NCBI GenBank assembly: GCA_964035795.1 | Contig: OZ038321.1 | Location: 25,833,307-25,897,306 of the forward strand | Length of the DNA: 64,000 bases | Source of the DNA: Pterobdella sp. o SKG-2022 | Lineage: Eukaryota; Annelida; Clitellata; Hirudinida; Piscicolidae | Direction: 5' to 3' | In this document: positions 48,991-64,000 of the stretch, piece after piece | Layout: each line of letters opens with the position of its first letter | Position numbering within the stretch: the first letter of the stretch is position 1 | Made by a program: the position numbers and the translations under genes | The notes under the pieces: generated by a model | Database searches by the model: none | What the model saw: the letters and a program-made list of their open reading frames with translations, nothing else | Told to the model about the DNA's origin: nothing

Positions 48991-50761
48991 TTATTTTTTT
49001 CTACTTTTTTTAAAAAAATTTTTTTTTATTTTTTTTCTTATTAGTATCTCTCTTTTTTCATTTTTCTTTTTATTAGCTGTTTTTTTCTCTTCTACTTGTT
49101 TCACAGAGAATGCTTCAATCTTCTCTTTAGGAATTTCTGGATCTTTCATCTCCTCAACTGAGACTGAAGGTTTCACCGTAGTTGATAAATTTTTTATTTT
49201 TTTAGATTCAAGGATTGCTACTCTGTTTTCAGCTTCCTCTTCGTTTTCGAAATTCGAAATGATTTCGCTTAATTTTTTTTTCTTTTGAATCAATAGAAAT
49301 GACAATCTGCAAAAAATAGCATTATTAATTTATTTGTAAAGCGCAGAGTTCCAAACCGGGTTTGCTGCAGAGGGGCTTGCGTAGTCGAAGAACTATGAAA
49401 GAGGGTTGCGTATATATAAATGCGTTTAAAATTTTTAGAAGACCGGTCTTTGCTTGATGAAACATACCCTAATGCACCAGACTTATTTTCTCAAAAAATA
49501 TTTTTTTGAATTTTAGATGAAAAAAGTTTTTTAATAACATAAAATTCTAAAAATTTAAAAAAACTGTTAATTTTGGAAAGTATATGAGATACGGTCTATA
49601 AATAATGAGGAAATTAGACAAGATAGACTCTGAACAGTCTTCTTGAGCGTAGACATAGTGGTACATATATGCACATGAAACGTCCAGTTCTGTACGTGTT
49701 TTACACCTAACGCAAAGTTGCCTGCAACTTTCGCAAGTATGAAAATGTGAACTCACCAACGATAATAACACGACCAAATGATTCAAACCCCTGAAACCAA
49801 TGATTCATGAAGGAATTAACAATAATGTAAAAATTTAATAATTCTGAGTTTTTAAATTTAAAAAATTTTATAATTGGCTGTTCTTTATAATATTAAATTT
49901 TGATATTCCAAAAAAACGCTTTTTGACTTGAAAGACTCATGTGACTGTCTGATAGAAAAAGCTTACATGAATAAGCCGGCTGGTTGAAATATAGAATATT
50001 AACGGTGGGTCCCAGCAACTTGAAATGAGCTGTTAGTACAACCGCAACCAAAAGAGGCTATCGAGGCAAGCACGAGATGAAGAATGGTAATCAGTCTGAA
50101 GAACAATTTTGGCAGCACATTTTTGAAAAGATAGCAACTTGGAAACAAAAAAGTTTGGGAGTTTGCAAAGCTAGGAGCTGCATTAGTTGAGCCTGGAAAG
50201 AACTGAAGAAATAGTCAAGGCATCGGCAGTGCTAAATGGTATGAAGTCACTATTTGTTTGATCGCATAAGGAGGAAAGCTTTTATAATCTGTAATATACT
50301 GAACATACAATACTTCCTCAAACCAACGCAAATTTTATTATTGATTCTTCAAACTTTTTTAAAGTTTTTGAAGCAAACCTTGTTTGAACAGTGCACACTA
50401 TATAAGGCATTCAATACTGATAACTAATTTTCAAAATCAATTATACAAAATAACTCACCCTAAAAGCCAAATTCCTGTGAGAAAACACGCAGTTGCTAAT
50501 ATTATTAGCCACATTGTTTCCAATATATCTATGAATTGGATATGTTTCGATAATGAAAAATATTTTGTGCGAAACTTCATCACCTGCACTTTCGTCATTC
50601 TCATACACCTGCTTAGTCTGATCTAAATTCTGGCCTTTATTTTCTCCTTCAAATAGTATTTTATTACAATAGTTTGGTGAATATACTTGATAATCAAAGA
50701 TTATTGCTCGTGCACCTTCAGAGTACGTCAAGAGAGAAATTAGAATGAGCGAAAACCACAT
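48991..50761 (-). CDS. Small type I membrane protein with lysine-rich tail, unidentified
   Basis: Three exons (50584-50761, 50459-50528, 48991-49306) join in phase to give 187 aa. Signal peptide MWFSLILISLLTYSEG; extracellular part of about 45 residues, acidic, one Cys; transmembrane helix MWLIILATACFLTGIWLLG (about 65-83); then QKKKKLSEI as stop-transfer and a roughly 95-residue cytoplasmic tail of Glu and Lys ending in a basic cluster (KKIKKNFFKKSRKK). The phases close exactly: G|AT across a 55-nt intron and GG|A across the 1.15-kb intron. Without splicing the 55-nt intron, the first exon stays open in another frame to the same donor but loses the helix, so the spliced model is preferred. 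No family is recognised. Confidence 0.6.
49960..50280. other. Less AT-rich island in the intron of the small type I protein gene
   Basis: Some 320 bp with clearly higher G+C than its surroundings (GCCGGCTGG, GGTGGGTCCCAGCAAC, GGCTATCGAGGCAAGCACG). No open frame spans it. It looks like a worn transposon fragment but no domain is readable. Confidence 0.35.
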
Positions 50762-51770
50762 CGGAATAAAAACTGCTGGTCAAGAGAAAATTTTGTTTTT
50801 ATATTCATAAATTATATTTTGAACATTTAAAAGTTTTCGAGATTCTCATGACGTTTAATGAAAACATCTATAAAAGTGATTTTATCTATATTTGAATTAA
50901 AAAACTAATCGGTTTTTAGTGACTCATAATGATAATCAACTAATTCTTCACTGTAATTTACATCGAAATTGAAAATTTAAGCTTTATCTTTTGCAAAATA
51001 GAGGAAGTTTTCTTTTTGTCTAGTAACCGAAAAAAACTCAATTTATCATGTTCTTCAAAAGCATTATGCATCGTTTTGTTAAGTAGTTGTGTTTGTTTAA
51101 TAAGTGTTTTTGTTAAATTAAATTGATAAAACTTTTTGTTTTCATTGAATCATAAAAACACGATAATATTTGAATTTTTTATTAAGACAAAGCTTTTTAA
51201 TATATTTTCTATTTCATCATCAACGGTTTCCAATGTATAAGTATGTAATGAACTTGTTGCGTCATTTTTCAGACCAGAAGATAAATCTTACAATCACTGA
51301 CTTAGAAAGCTGCCAAATCAACAATCATTGAACAATACCTTCTCAGATAATTGATTGAGTTCGCCCGGACAAGTAATGTAATGAAAGCTTGCATCTTTGT
51401 AGAATGTGGATGTAGGTCTAGATTTATTATTGCCCCTCGTTACAGGCCAATTTGTTCATTAATTTTGATTAAGCTTTAAACCAAGATTGAACATTATGAA
51501 TACTATAAAGTATGAAGTTTAAAAAAATAGAATTTTTTGGGCTTTCATACGAATATTTTTTTATAATCATGCTGCAAAAAGCCAGGCTAAAGAACCAATT
51601 TTAATGTAAATTTCAGTAACTAGTCCAAACTATTAATTTAATTGAAACTGATTTTTTCAATCAATAGCGAACTCGAAAATATTCAGTAATTAATATTACT
51701 TGAAATAGAAATTTTTCTATTTATACTTCCACTTTTCATCACGGAATGATTGAAAAGTTTATTAAAAATC
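50762..51770. other. Divergent intergenic region
   Basis: Lies between the start of the small type I protein gene (-) and TATDN3 (+), so it should carry both promoters. It contains a single fold-back-family arm near 51,178-51,200 (TTTTTTATTAAGACAAAGCTTTTT). No other element is seen. Confidence 0.4.
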
Positions 51771-54700
51771 ATGAGCACATATGCTTTGTATGATTGCCAT
51801 AACCATCTTTATGCTGAAGAATTTGAAAAGGTATATCTAATTTTTTTATATGACTTTAAGTAAGTTTTAAAGTAGTAAATATATTAATTCATCCTAGATG
51901 CCAAAGGCGCTTTGTTTTTGCTTAGAATAAATTTATAAGGTTTTCGATAAAGATAAAGTAAATAGAATATGGTTTATAGAGTTGAGGTAGAAAATTTCAA
52001 TTAAAAGTAAAAGAAAATTTTTTTCAAGAATGAGAAAAATAAAAGAAAGTAACGAACTAATAGTTTTTACGTTTAGAAATTTTATCAACTTAGATATATG
52101 TAAAAAAGAGTTAAAAACTGTTATTTTCAACACTAAAAATTTTTGAATGATTTAAAGGACAGAGATGAAGCAATAAAAGCATCCAAAGAGGTATGTTTAA
52201 ATATTTAATTTCATAGTTTAATTTCAAATGATAATTTATTTTTTATTAAAACAATCTTTCTAATTTATATTTTTAATAATGATTTTTAATTGATGAAATA
52301 TCCATGAAACAAACTCCAAAAAAATAGAGCTTCAAATAATTATTTCATTTTTGCTATTATATACATAATTTTAATTAGGTATTTAGCAATGCACTCACAT
52401 ATAAGTATTTTAAAGGTCGGAGTATCAGGGATGGTTACAGTGATGGAGTTTCCTTCAGATTTCCAAGACATCATCCAATTGACCAAAAAGTTATTAACAT
52501 TTTAATATTATATTTCATAAATTATTTAAATTATTATCTCTTTTTTCATAAGTATTTATTAAAAAATTTTGAAAAATTTATAAGTTTTTCAGATGTTGTT
52601 TTATTATAAGAAATAAAATTTTATTGGTAAAATTGGTAGAGAACTCTTTCAAATTCAACTCACATTACCCAGTGTAATATTGTTCAATTCACTGTATAAT
52701 ATATTATGTTTGTGTTAACCAAGCTATTTTATCACTTTTTTATTGCCCAAGAAAATATTGATGTTAAAATGTTATTCACCTTGAAGATATCCCAACTTCA
52801 TCCACTATGGATTTGGCTTACACCCTGTACAGGTGTATGTGTTTAATCTTCAATAGTCTTTAAGCATATCACTCCATTCAATAGATTTAAATTTTTTTAT
52901 TACTTTAATAGGATTTAATTATGCTATTAAATTTATTAATGTTTAAATATATCACAACATGTTATATGGTTTGAATAGGTGATTAGAATTGAATGTTTTA
53001 TGATCGCTCCATGCGAACAGAAAAAACAAGATTTTTATGAAAATTGATATTATTCAATTTTATTCAAATTATTGCTTAAATAAAACTTCATAAAAATATT
53101 TTTTTTTTTGAAGGTCCACTTTTCATTGAAAATTCCAATCTTAGAAAACAGATGGCATAGAGAGATCAGTAAGGAAAGATGATTTGGGGGATGTGATACA
53201 ATTGATAGATAAATATTCACATGAGATGGTCTGTGTGGGTGAAGTTAGTATTTTTCCAAAGGTTTTTTTAATTATCAATTTATTCTAGTATCATTTAAAT
53301 TTTCTATTTCCTATAGTCTTTTTCGTATAATAATTATGTGGCCTAAAAACTCCTGAAGTTAATGTCACTATAATCTTATCCGTAATTTTAATTATAATAA
53401 ACCTTTTATTTTAGTTAAATCATGTTGGCATCAAATACCTCCCATGTATTCTACTGTTTGTTTAATATACCCCTATGATTGAGACAATCTAACCAACAAT
53501 CTTACATGACATATATAATGCATTGTATAAATGGATCACTTTTAAAGGTTGGATTGGATTTTACGCCAAGGTATTGCAAGTTGCCTGACCATAAAGAACA
53601 CCAAAAATTTGTTTTCGTCGAGCAAGTTGGTGCAGTCTTTTAATTCTTGTTCACTTGGGATTGCAAATTAATCGACTTTTCAAAACTCCAAGATGAGAAT
53701 TGCCGAACGATTAAATTTGCCTTTGTGAGTATGACGTAGTATGACATATTTATATACCAGTTAAATAAATAAATACAGTATATTCTATATATAAATGCTT
53801 GAATTTCATTTATATAATATTGATTTGTCATTTTTTTCATTATCATCTTTATTTATTCTCATGATGGTGGGATTAGATGTATCTTATTATTTTGTCATCG
53901 GTAAATTTGAGAGAACTAGTAGTAGTGTTGGCATGCCCGTAATCAGTCCAAGTATGATTCAAGGCTTGGGTCACCACTATCAAAATTTTTTTAACAAAAT
54001 AATATTGCCTTTATTGTTAAAACAACAATTTATTAAATTTCAATTATCAAACAAAGTAATCAAGCTGAAAAAATTTCAAACTCATAGTACGATAACTAAT
54101 GCGAAAGAATAGAATGGCATGAATAGAACTTTGAAACAGTGAAAAAATCTTGAAATCTCTTCAGGAACGTGCATTCGAGGTCAGCAGGCAGACCCGTGGT
54201 GAAGCTGTTGAAGGAGAACAACGTCGATAAAGCTCTTCTGCACGCCTTCGATGGCAGGTCAATGGTAGATTTTATATTATGATATTTTCTCATGGTTTGT
54301 TATATATAAAATTATTATATTAAACTATATTTTTAAATATGACATTGTATTATAATATGGTGTATTTTTTTTATATGATATGAAATATTACATTTAACTT
54401 TTTAGAGACATCTTAATGTACTTATAAGCAATACCAACAATCAGAAAACTCTAGCTGTTTTTGCCTTGTACATGTACTAAATCTTTTCATAAATTGACGT
54501 TAAAGATTAAAAATATTACATTAAATTATATTTTATTTTGTTTTTATGAAAATATTTTATCTAAAAATGTTTCACCTTGTCGTCAAATATATACCAAATC
54601 TTGCAGGGTTTCGGTGGCTTTAGAAGCCGTACAAGCTGGTTATTTCTTTTCAATTCCTCCTTGTGTCGTCAGGAGTGAGCAGGTATGTCAATTGGTTTGA

Positions 54701-55274
54701 GGCTGTTTCATTTAGATAATGGTTATTTTCTACGTCCAACCCTTACTAGCATAGAAACGGACATAAAACAATTATGATGATGATTATAAGTGTTTTCGTT
54801 GTTTTATGAGTATTTTTGAATGCTTGGTTGTGTAGGCATCACCTTTTTCAACCCAGAAGCAGAAGATTTTTGAGGCAGTTCCGATCGATCGCATTCTTTT
54901 GGAGACGGACTGTCCTGCTCTGGGGCCTGAAAAAATGGTGAAATATATCAAATTTTTTCATTTTAACTTCAAAGTATGCAGTTTTATCACATATATTCAT
55001 TTTGACATTGAGCATTGTTAAATAAAATGATGAATACGATGTCTTTAACAGATTATATTTTATATTTAAATTTTATTAGTTATAATAGAAAGTCATTTTT
55101 TATGTCTCAATATAAAATACTGTCATATGATTATTTAAGGTTAGAAATGACCCAAAAAATATCCTCTTGTCGCTCGAGTTCTTGGCTAAATGTCGCAAAT
55201 TGGATGCAGGTGTGGTGGCAAATATCATCAAAGAAAACACCATGAAACTTTTTCCTAAAATTTTCCACGAATAA
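51771..55274 (+). CDS. TATDN3: TatD-family metal-dependent deoxyribonuclease, TATDN3 orthologue
   Basis: Eleven exons, every phase matching, give 275 aa: 51771-51830, 52158-52190, 52416-52489, 52787-52832, 53145-53243, 53548-53625, 53693-53724, 54165-54257, 54607-54682, 54836-54937, 55140-55274. It covers the whole TatD barrel. Metal ligands are intact: His10 and His12 in DCHNHL, Glu104 in GEVGLD, His144 in [10 protein letters not shown], His167 in HAFDG, Asp222 in [28 protein letters not shown] and GYFFSIPP identify TATDN3 rather than TATDN1 or 2. TatD enzymes are hydrolases with 3'-5' nuclease or DNase activity; the cellular substrate of TATDN3 is unclear. Exons as short as 32 and 33 nt occur. 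Six of ten acceptors end in AAG and three donors begin GTT. Intron 9 holds a LINE 3' end. Confidence 0.95.
54720..54790 (+). mobile_element. 3'-terminal scrap of a LINE with TGATGA tail
   Basis: TTCTACGTCCAACCCTTAC, then AGCATAGAAACGGACATAAAAC, ends in AATTATGATGATGAT. Short 3' ends with a TGATGA-type tail are typical of dead-on-arrival CR1/L2-like LINE copies. It lies in a TATDN3 intron. The assignment rests on memory of such tails. Confidence 0.45.
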
Positions 55275-55372
55275 ATTATATCGTGTTTTTTGGATAATTT
55301 TAAAATGAAAATCATGTTTTTTTTTAAAAAAAACTTGCATTTATTCAACAATAAGTTTGAAAAAAACTATCA

Positions 55373-55378
55373 ATAAAA
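55373..55378 (+). terminator. Poly(A) signal AATAAA of TATDN3
   Basis: AATAAA about 100 nt after the TATDN3 stop codon. Confidence 0.55.
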
Positions 55379-55439
55379 GAAATATTTAACAAAATAATAA
55401 GTGTAGATTTCAATTCTTGTAGAAGCTGTGTCAATCTTC

Positions 55440-57105
55440 AGGCAATATTCACTAAAACTGATTCACACCTTCATGGTTGCGTCTTCATGTGCCTTGCAGG
55501 ACATGCTAAGGCTCAGGTAGTTACCTCTGACAAGCGTTGAAAAAGCTAACTTGTCTCCAGATTGACAGAGGTACGTTCCTTCATTTTGTTGCCCAGCTCT
55601 AGTAAGAAACTTTTAGTGACTGGACCAAAAACCCCAGAAGTCTCAACCGCTACAGGAGTGAACAAATAACGGGGCTGAAGAAATGCGTATTTGCCGATTT
55701 TTGAAATCTCCGCATTACGAGCAGAAGAGCTTGGAGAGACTGCCGAATTGAGAGATACTGAGGCAGAAAACGTGTCTGTACAAGTGACATCCCAAGTCAA
55801 GGACTTTCCTTTTTTATACGGAAAAACAGTGACGCCGTCGGGTCTTTTACTAGCGTCAAAGTCGAGACCGAAAGGCTCAAGGATTGAATTAAAGCCAGCG
55901 ACGTTTAAAGCTCAAAACACAATGTCGTTTAAAGCACAATGACGACCTCTGCTTTTAACACATGAAAGAGGATGCAGCCCAAACTTATCAACCTCTCCAC
56001 CACAGCGACAAGTGAAATTTTGACACACGTTAGAGCCAGTACGGAAAGCCACAGCGTAACGGAGACAATCATTTGAAAGCAGGTTGTCTAAAGATGAAGC
56101 AGGAAGTGCAGTAAACCAAGCACCAGTGTGGGGTTGAAAGGCCGCAAGAAAACAAGCTAAACGATGCTAGTCGAGGGACGTTTTTAAGTTTTCAGAAACT
56201 ATTTTACAATTTATTCGATCCCACTGAAGTTGCGAAAATTTGGTTTCAGGTAAGACAAAGTTACGTTTATTCCAGGATTGCACACGAACCGCCAAAGAAT
56301 TGTCAAAATGAGATTCGGAAAAGTTTGAAAAAATGTTTTTGACTAAACCTTGGGTAGCGTGCATAGAGGCCAAATATGCAACCTTGGAAATATCAAAAAC
56401 TGACCGTAAACCTAAACCTCCAAAACGAATAGGCAAGGTAGCAATGCGCCAGTCTGTGTCAACAAAGTGGACATTACATATATCAACGGCACACTTACGA
56501 AGTATGCCGTCAATTTTGCCCAATTCATCGGGTGACTCATAACAAGGCGCAAAACGTAATATGTATAAAAGTTTAGGTATGGAAAAACAATTACGTAATA
56601 GAAAGAAAGCCGGATGAAAATCGATAAGCAATAGACGTGAGAACATTTGTGAAAGAATAGACCGCTTTTTGGAAAAAGTATCCTTAATACCAGATTCAAG
56701 TATCGGTGAGCATAAAATTTTTAAATTGGCAGGGTGGGTGACATGAACACTGGGTAATACGCCATTGATGCATCTTATTGCTAATTCGAACTCATCAGGA
56801 GTGCAACCTATGTTGATGATCTCCGATTTGTCGGGGTTGATAGAAAGACCAATACGTGACAAGGCAGGAATAATGAAGTCGAAATTTTTTCTGACACAGT
56901 CGAAAGAGCCTCCAGATTGGCGTCATCAAGGTACCATATGTTCATGGTGTAGATACGTTTCTGGCAACTTTGTTTAGACCAAGGGCAAAAAGTAAAGGCC
57001 TCAAAGGGTCGCCTTGTTGAATTCCAGTTTGGGATTGGATTATGTCTGAACCAAATAGAAGGTTACTCGGTGCAGCGTATGCATGGTGATAAAGTGTAGG
57101 AAAAT
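55440..57105 (-). pseudogene. Retrotransposon RT plus restriction-like endonuclease, broken
   Basis: Read across several stops and frameshifts: AYAAPSNLLFG, GIQQGDPLRPLLFAL, then the catalytic box WYLDDAN, LSINPDKSEI, a long thumb region (231 open codons at 56167-56862), a zinc finger CRCGGEVDKFGLHPLSC, and a nuclease core KRPDGVTVFPYKKG followed by LTWDVTCTDT, then PVAVETSGVFGP and FLLELGNK. The finger followed by a PD-(D/E)xK-like core is the layout of RLE-type non-LTR elements (R2/Hero-like). Breaks include a stop near 55,915, a frame change near 56,940 and stops at about 55,546 and 55,510. The 5' part is missing. It lies between TATDN3 and the 57.4 kb exons. Confidence 0.85.
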
Positions 57106-57381
57106 CATGTTGTTTTGACTTTATTTTTAAAGTTTAAATTTCATATATATGAACAAAATAAATTCATCATTTTACCTTTCATTAGATGATATTTGCAAAA
57201 TTATATTTCAACTTTAAATTTAATACTAACATTATTAAAAATAATCTCACATTGAATAAAGCTAAACAAAAAATTCAAATAAATAATACTACACTAATAT
57301 AAACGCTCTAAAAGTGCTTCAAACTAAATTGATAAGCAAATAATACAAATTAGTTTTACATCTAGCACAAAAAGCCACACT

Positions 57382-57827
57382 TCATGACTTTCGTTTGAAC
57401 ATGTTTGCAAGGAGCCTTTTTACTGGGTTTTCTCTCAATGGAAACGATACAGTGTTGTTGAATAAATCGCTTTCTTTGCTGTCCAAGGTGCTTGCCAAAA
57501 ACATGTCACTTTTACGGCTGGTCTTTTTATCAATATTATTATTTGACCTTTTGATGTTGTTGTTGTTCAAGTCATTTTTTTCCATTTGATCAAAACTCAT
57601 TAAAAAGTTTTTTTTGCAACTTCCGCTTGAAAACGTTGCGCTGTTCTTTTTTCTCATGATATTTCGGCCTTGATTTGTGTTTTGGTCAATGTCACTTATA
57701 TAATAATGACTCATTCTATTTTTTATTGTATCGCTGTTTTTCAACAAATCCAAATGGTCTTTATTTTTACTCATTAAGTTATTCTTTTTTTTGTAGTTGT
57801 CATTGGTTGTTAGGACCATATCTGCTC
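57382..57827 (-). CDS. C-terminal exon of unknown membership, Asn/Lys-rich
   Basis: About 147 codons to a stop at 57,382. Asn-, Lys- and Ser-rich low complexity, ending NPVKRLLANMFKRKS. The start shown assumes the acceptor CGAAG with two bases completing a codon from exon 58114-58237; an alternative acceptor lies at 57,857. It could be the last exon of the MARK-like kinase gene upstream (alternative 3' end) or a separate small gene. A poly(A) signal (TTTATT on the plus strand, 57,119) lies about 260 nt away. Confidence 0.4.
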
Positions 57828-57958
57828 CTTCGTTGTAATTCAGGGAAACCAGGGGGCTATAATGTCAAGATGTGGTTCATATATCATTATAAGGTTTTTA
57901 AAATATTTTGATATAGTAGGTTAGTGTGGAAAGTTTTTTATGAAAAACAAACACGAAG

Positions 57959-58063
57959 TATTTATTTAACAAAAGCACGAAGCTTTTTGTAAAAAAAATC
58001 GTACGTTATCCCTTGCTAATTTGAGATTTTTTTATGAAAAGCTCCGTGTTTTTTTAACAAATA
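57959..58063. repeat. Degenerate fold-back element
   Basis: Left TATTTATTTAACAAAAGCAC then GAAGCTTTTTGTAAAAAAAATC; right GATTTTTTTATGAAAAGCTCC then GTGTTTTTTTAACAAATA. Arms of about 40 bp with several mismatches, same family core. It lies between two minus-strand exons. Confidence 0.6.
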
Positions 58064-58113
58064 ACCATGTCTGATTCTCATACTCATAAAATATTCAAAA
58101 AAAAATTTCCAAC

Positions 58114-58237
58114 CTCGTTTCCATTTTCTTAAAAGATTCTTCGCTCGGGCGATACCTTGGGAAGCATTTGGATATGTATGTATGTGTGGGCTATTCCTAT
58201 CAAATTTAATCTTTGAGATATTTTTCAAGTTTTCGAT
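58114..58237 (-). CDS. Exon of unknown membership with basic helical end
   Basis: Acceptor GATTTTAG, 41 codons (middle FDRNSPHIHTYPNASQG) ending ARAKNLLRKWKR, donor GTTGGA one base into a codon. A second frame from an internal AAAG acceptor is also open. Its phase does not follow from the 58.4 kb exon, so it may belong to an alternative transcript. Confidence 0.35.
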
Positions 58238-58420
58238 CTAAAATCTTGAATTAAATGTTATTTGTGGAAATAATTGCAAAAGAAACAAAAATTTTCAATA
58301 GAAGTTAACTAACAACAATGTTCTGATATGCTTCTTACTTGGTAAACAACGAAAAAACACAAGAGCTCAAAAAACTTCATTACAATATAGATATGAACCG
58401 ATCGTTCCTATTCATATTTC

Positions 58421-58848
58421 TCACTTCGTACTGATCTGATCCTTGTTGTTGAACGACCTCTTAATGCTTGAGAAGAGATTTCTTAACCTGTTAGTCTGTG
58501 AGGGCACCTCGTTTTGAGTCTCATTCATTTGCTTCTTTATTGCTCTGAGATTTTATTGTTTTAAAATATAATGTAGATTGCTTGGGAGTTTTAATTAGTG
58601 TGAAATAAGTTTTGAAATTTTTTTTATCGAAGTTTTCTTTATACATATAAACGTCAAAATTTGCGATTTCAAGCTGAAAGCAGTGTTTGAAGTTAACTTT
58701 TATGATACATAAAAGTCTAAATACCAAATATAAAGACAATAAGAAAATTCAATGGGATTTTCACTTTTTTGTTTGGGTTTTGGGATCTTCCTTTGCTGGA
58801 GGTGAACTTGATACTACGATCTTAGGAGTTGTGAAGCTGTTGCTTCTT
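58421..58848 (-). CDS. Two linked exons, probable alternative tail of the MARK-like kinase
   Basis: Exon 58765-58848 (RSNSFTTPKIVVSSSPPAKE) ends AA| and the next, 58421/58425-58544, starts with A, giving Lys and continuing AIKKQMNETQNEV, then RLRNLFSSIKRSFNNKDQ. It then either stops at TGA (58421-58423) or splices at GTGAGA. Within the kinase exon 59751-59933 there is a GTTATT donor whose phase fits these exons exactly, so the kinase tail may run on to here instead of stopping at 59,751. Confidence 0.45.
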
Positions 58849-59750
58849 CTGCAAGATGGTGTAATTGAAATTATGTATATGTTGTTTTTTAGAAAATATA
58901 AATAATAAACCTAATTTTGATCATTTTTAATGACATTTTATTTTTATTTTATTTATTTTTGATTTTCTGAACTTCAATAAGAGGCGGTTTTAAAGCATTC
59001 TATGTTTTAAGAGAAATTTACGATAAGTACAACTTAATACTAATTATCGTTCGAACTAGGATTTTACTTATCAAAAACTAAAATTCTTTTAACAATAAAT
59101 TCATCTAAAACTCGCTTTTTAAAACAAAAAATTTTGAAGAAGTTTTTCTGCTTACAAGGATCTATCGCTTAAAACTACAAAACTTTGTACAGGTATAACC
59201 ACGTGTTAGAAAATAATTAATACGGTATAATGTAACTTAGCATTGAGAAGCTTCGCTTGTTGATCAATAAATCATTTTTCAATATTTTAGGCGTTCACTA
59301 ATGGATAGTTGAAAGCCAACTTAAGCAAAAATATCACAATTAAACACATGTTTAAAAACAAAGCTTTTTGGCATTCTAATATCAACATCACAAGTAAAAT
59401 TGATGGTAGATTGATATGAACCTGATATGAGAGGTAGTTATTAAGAAAAAAGTTGTTTTCCCATAACGTTTTAGAATTCCAAAATGTAAAAAATTCCAAA
59501 TTTTTTTCAAAAATTTAAAATAAGATTAAGATCAATCTAAGTTTTAAAGATCCTTAAGTGAACTTTGAATTTTTGTTTTTTTTATAGACCTAAGACATAG
59601 AATTCAATACGATATATTTGAAACTTTTAAAAAGGTCATTATTAAAGCATATTTAAAATTTACATGTTATAATTCATTCACATTTAATAGTTAATACACA
59701 TTATTAATCTTTAAAATATATAAATTAAATTATAAAATCAATACAAAAAA
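58849..59750. other. Stretch without supported exons
   Basis: Intergenic, or an intron of the MARK-like gene if the 58.4-58.8 kb exons are used. AT-rich, no repeat recognised. Confidence 0.4.
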
Positions 59751-63901
<4,151 letters not shown>

Positions 63902-64000
63902 CTGTTGAGTTTTTCTATTTCAAACGGAGAATTGCGCTTTGAATCAATATTATAAATAATATAAAAAAAAGAATTAGAAAATATTTGGAATAACAAAAAA

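Noticed and set aside
53640..53846. Minus-strand ORF opposite TATDN3 exon 7
   Set aside because: Antisense shadow of a gene with a complete, homology-supported model.
53795..54112. 105-codon plus-strand ORF in TATDN3
   Set aside because: Lies wholly within an intron whose flanking exons join in phase; no recognisable sequence.

Overview
This is an AT-rich window (estimated by eye at about 70% A+T) from an intron-rich animal nuclear genome. Evidence for a metazoan: spliced genes with short exons, an SRCR-domain protein, a seven-helix receptor, a MARK/PAR-1-type kinase, a centriolin orthologue, non-LTR retrotransposon remains and 5S rRNA-like pseudogenes. There are no bacterial operons, CRISPR arrays or recognisable tRNAs. 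The species cannot be named from the sequence; an invertebrate with small introns is likely.

Layout. 1-1,179 (-): 5' end of a secreted or membrane SRCR protein that runs off the left edge. 4,223-6,398 (+): two-exon orphan GPCR. About 9,030-35,739 (-): long series of short coiled-coil exons, a very large unidentified coiled-coil protein (or more than one gene). 36,065-44,160 (-): centriolin (CNTRL) orthologue, rebuilt here as 15 exons with matching phases. 45.9-47.2 kb: two degenerate 5S rRNA-like sequences. 47,595-48,478 (+) and 48,991-50,761 (-): two convergent small single-pass membrane proteins with charged, lysine-rich tails. 51,771-55,274 (+): TATDN3 orthologue, 11 exons, 275 aa. 55,440-57,105 (-): broken retrotransposon with RT and restriction-like endonuclease. 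57,382-58,848 (-): exons of uncertain membership. 59,751-63,901 (-): MARK-like kinase whose N-lobe lies beyond the right edge.

The genes do not form a pathway. Centriolin and the next coiled-coil gene lie head-to-tail with about 300 nt between stop and next start, which suggests an operon with trans-splicing or a single giant gene. Repeats include a fold-back family with 12-14 bp target duplications, a two-copy dispersed repeat of 315-370 bp, and three retrotransposon fragments. Gene models were built by reading splice sites and phases by eye; no search or alignment was run. Family assignments rest on motif recall.
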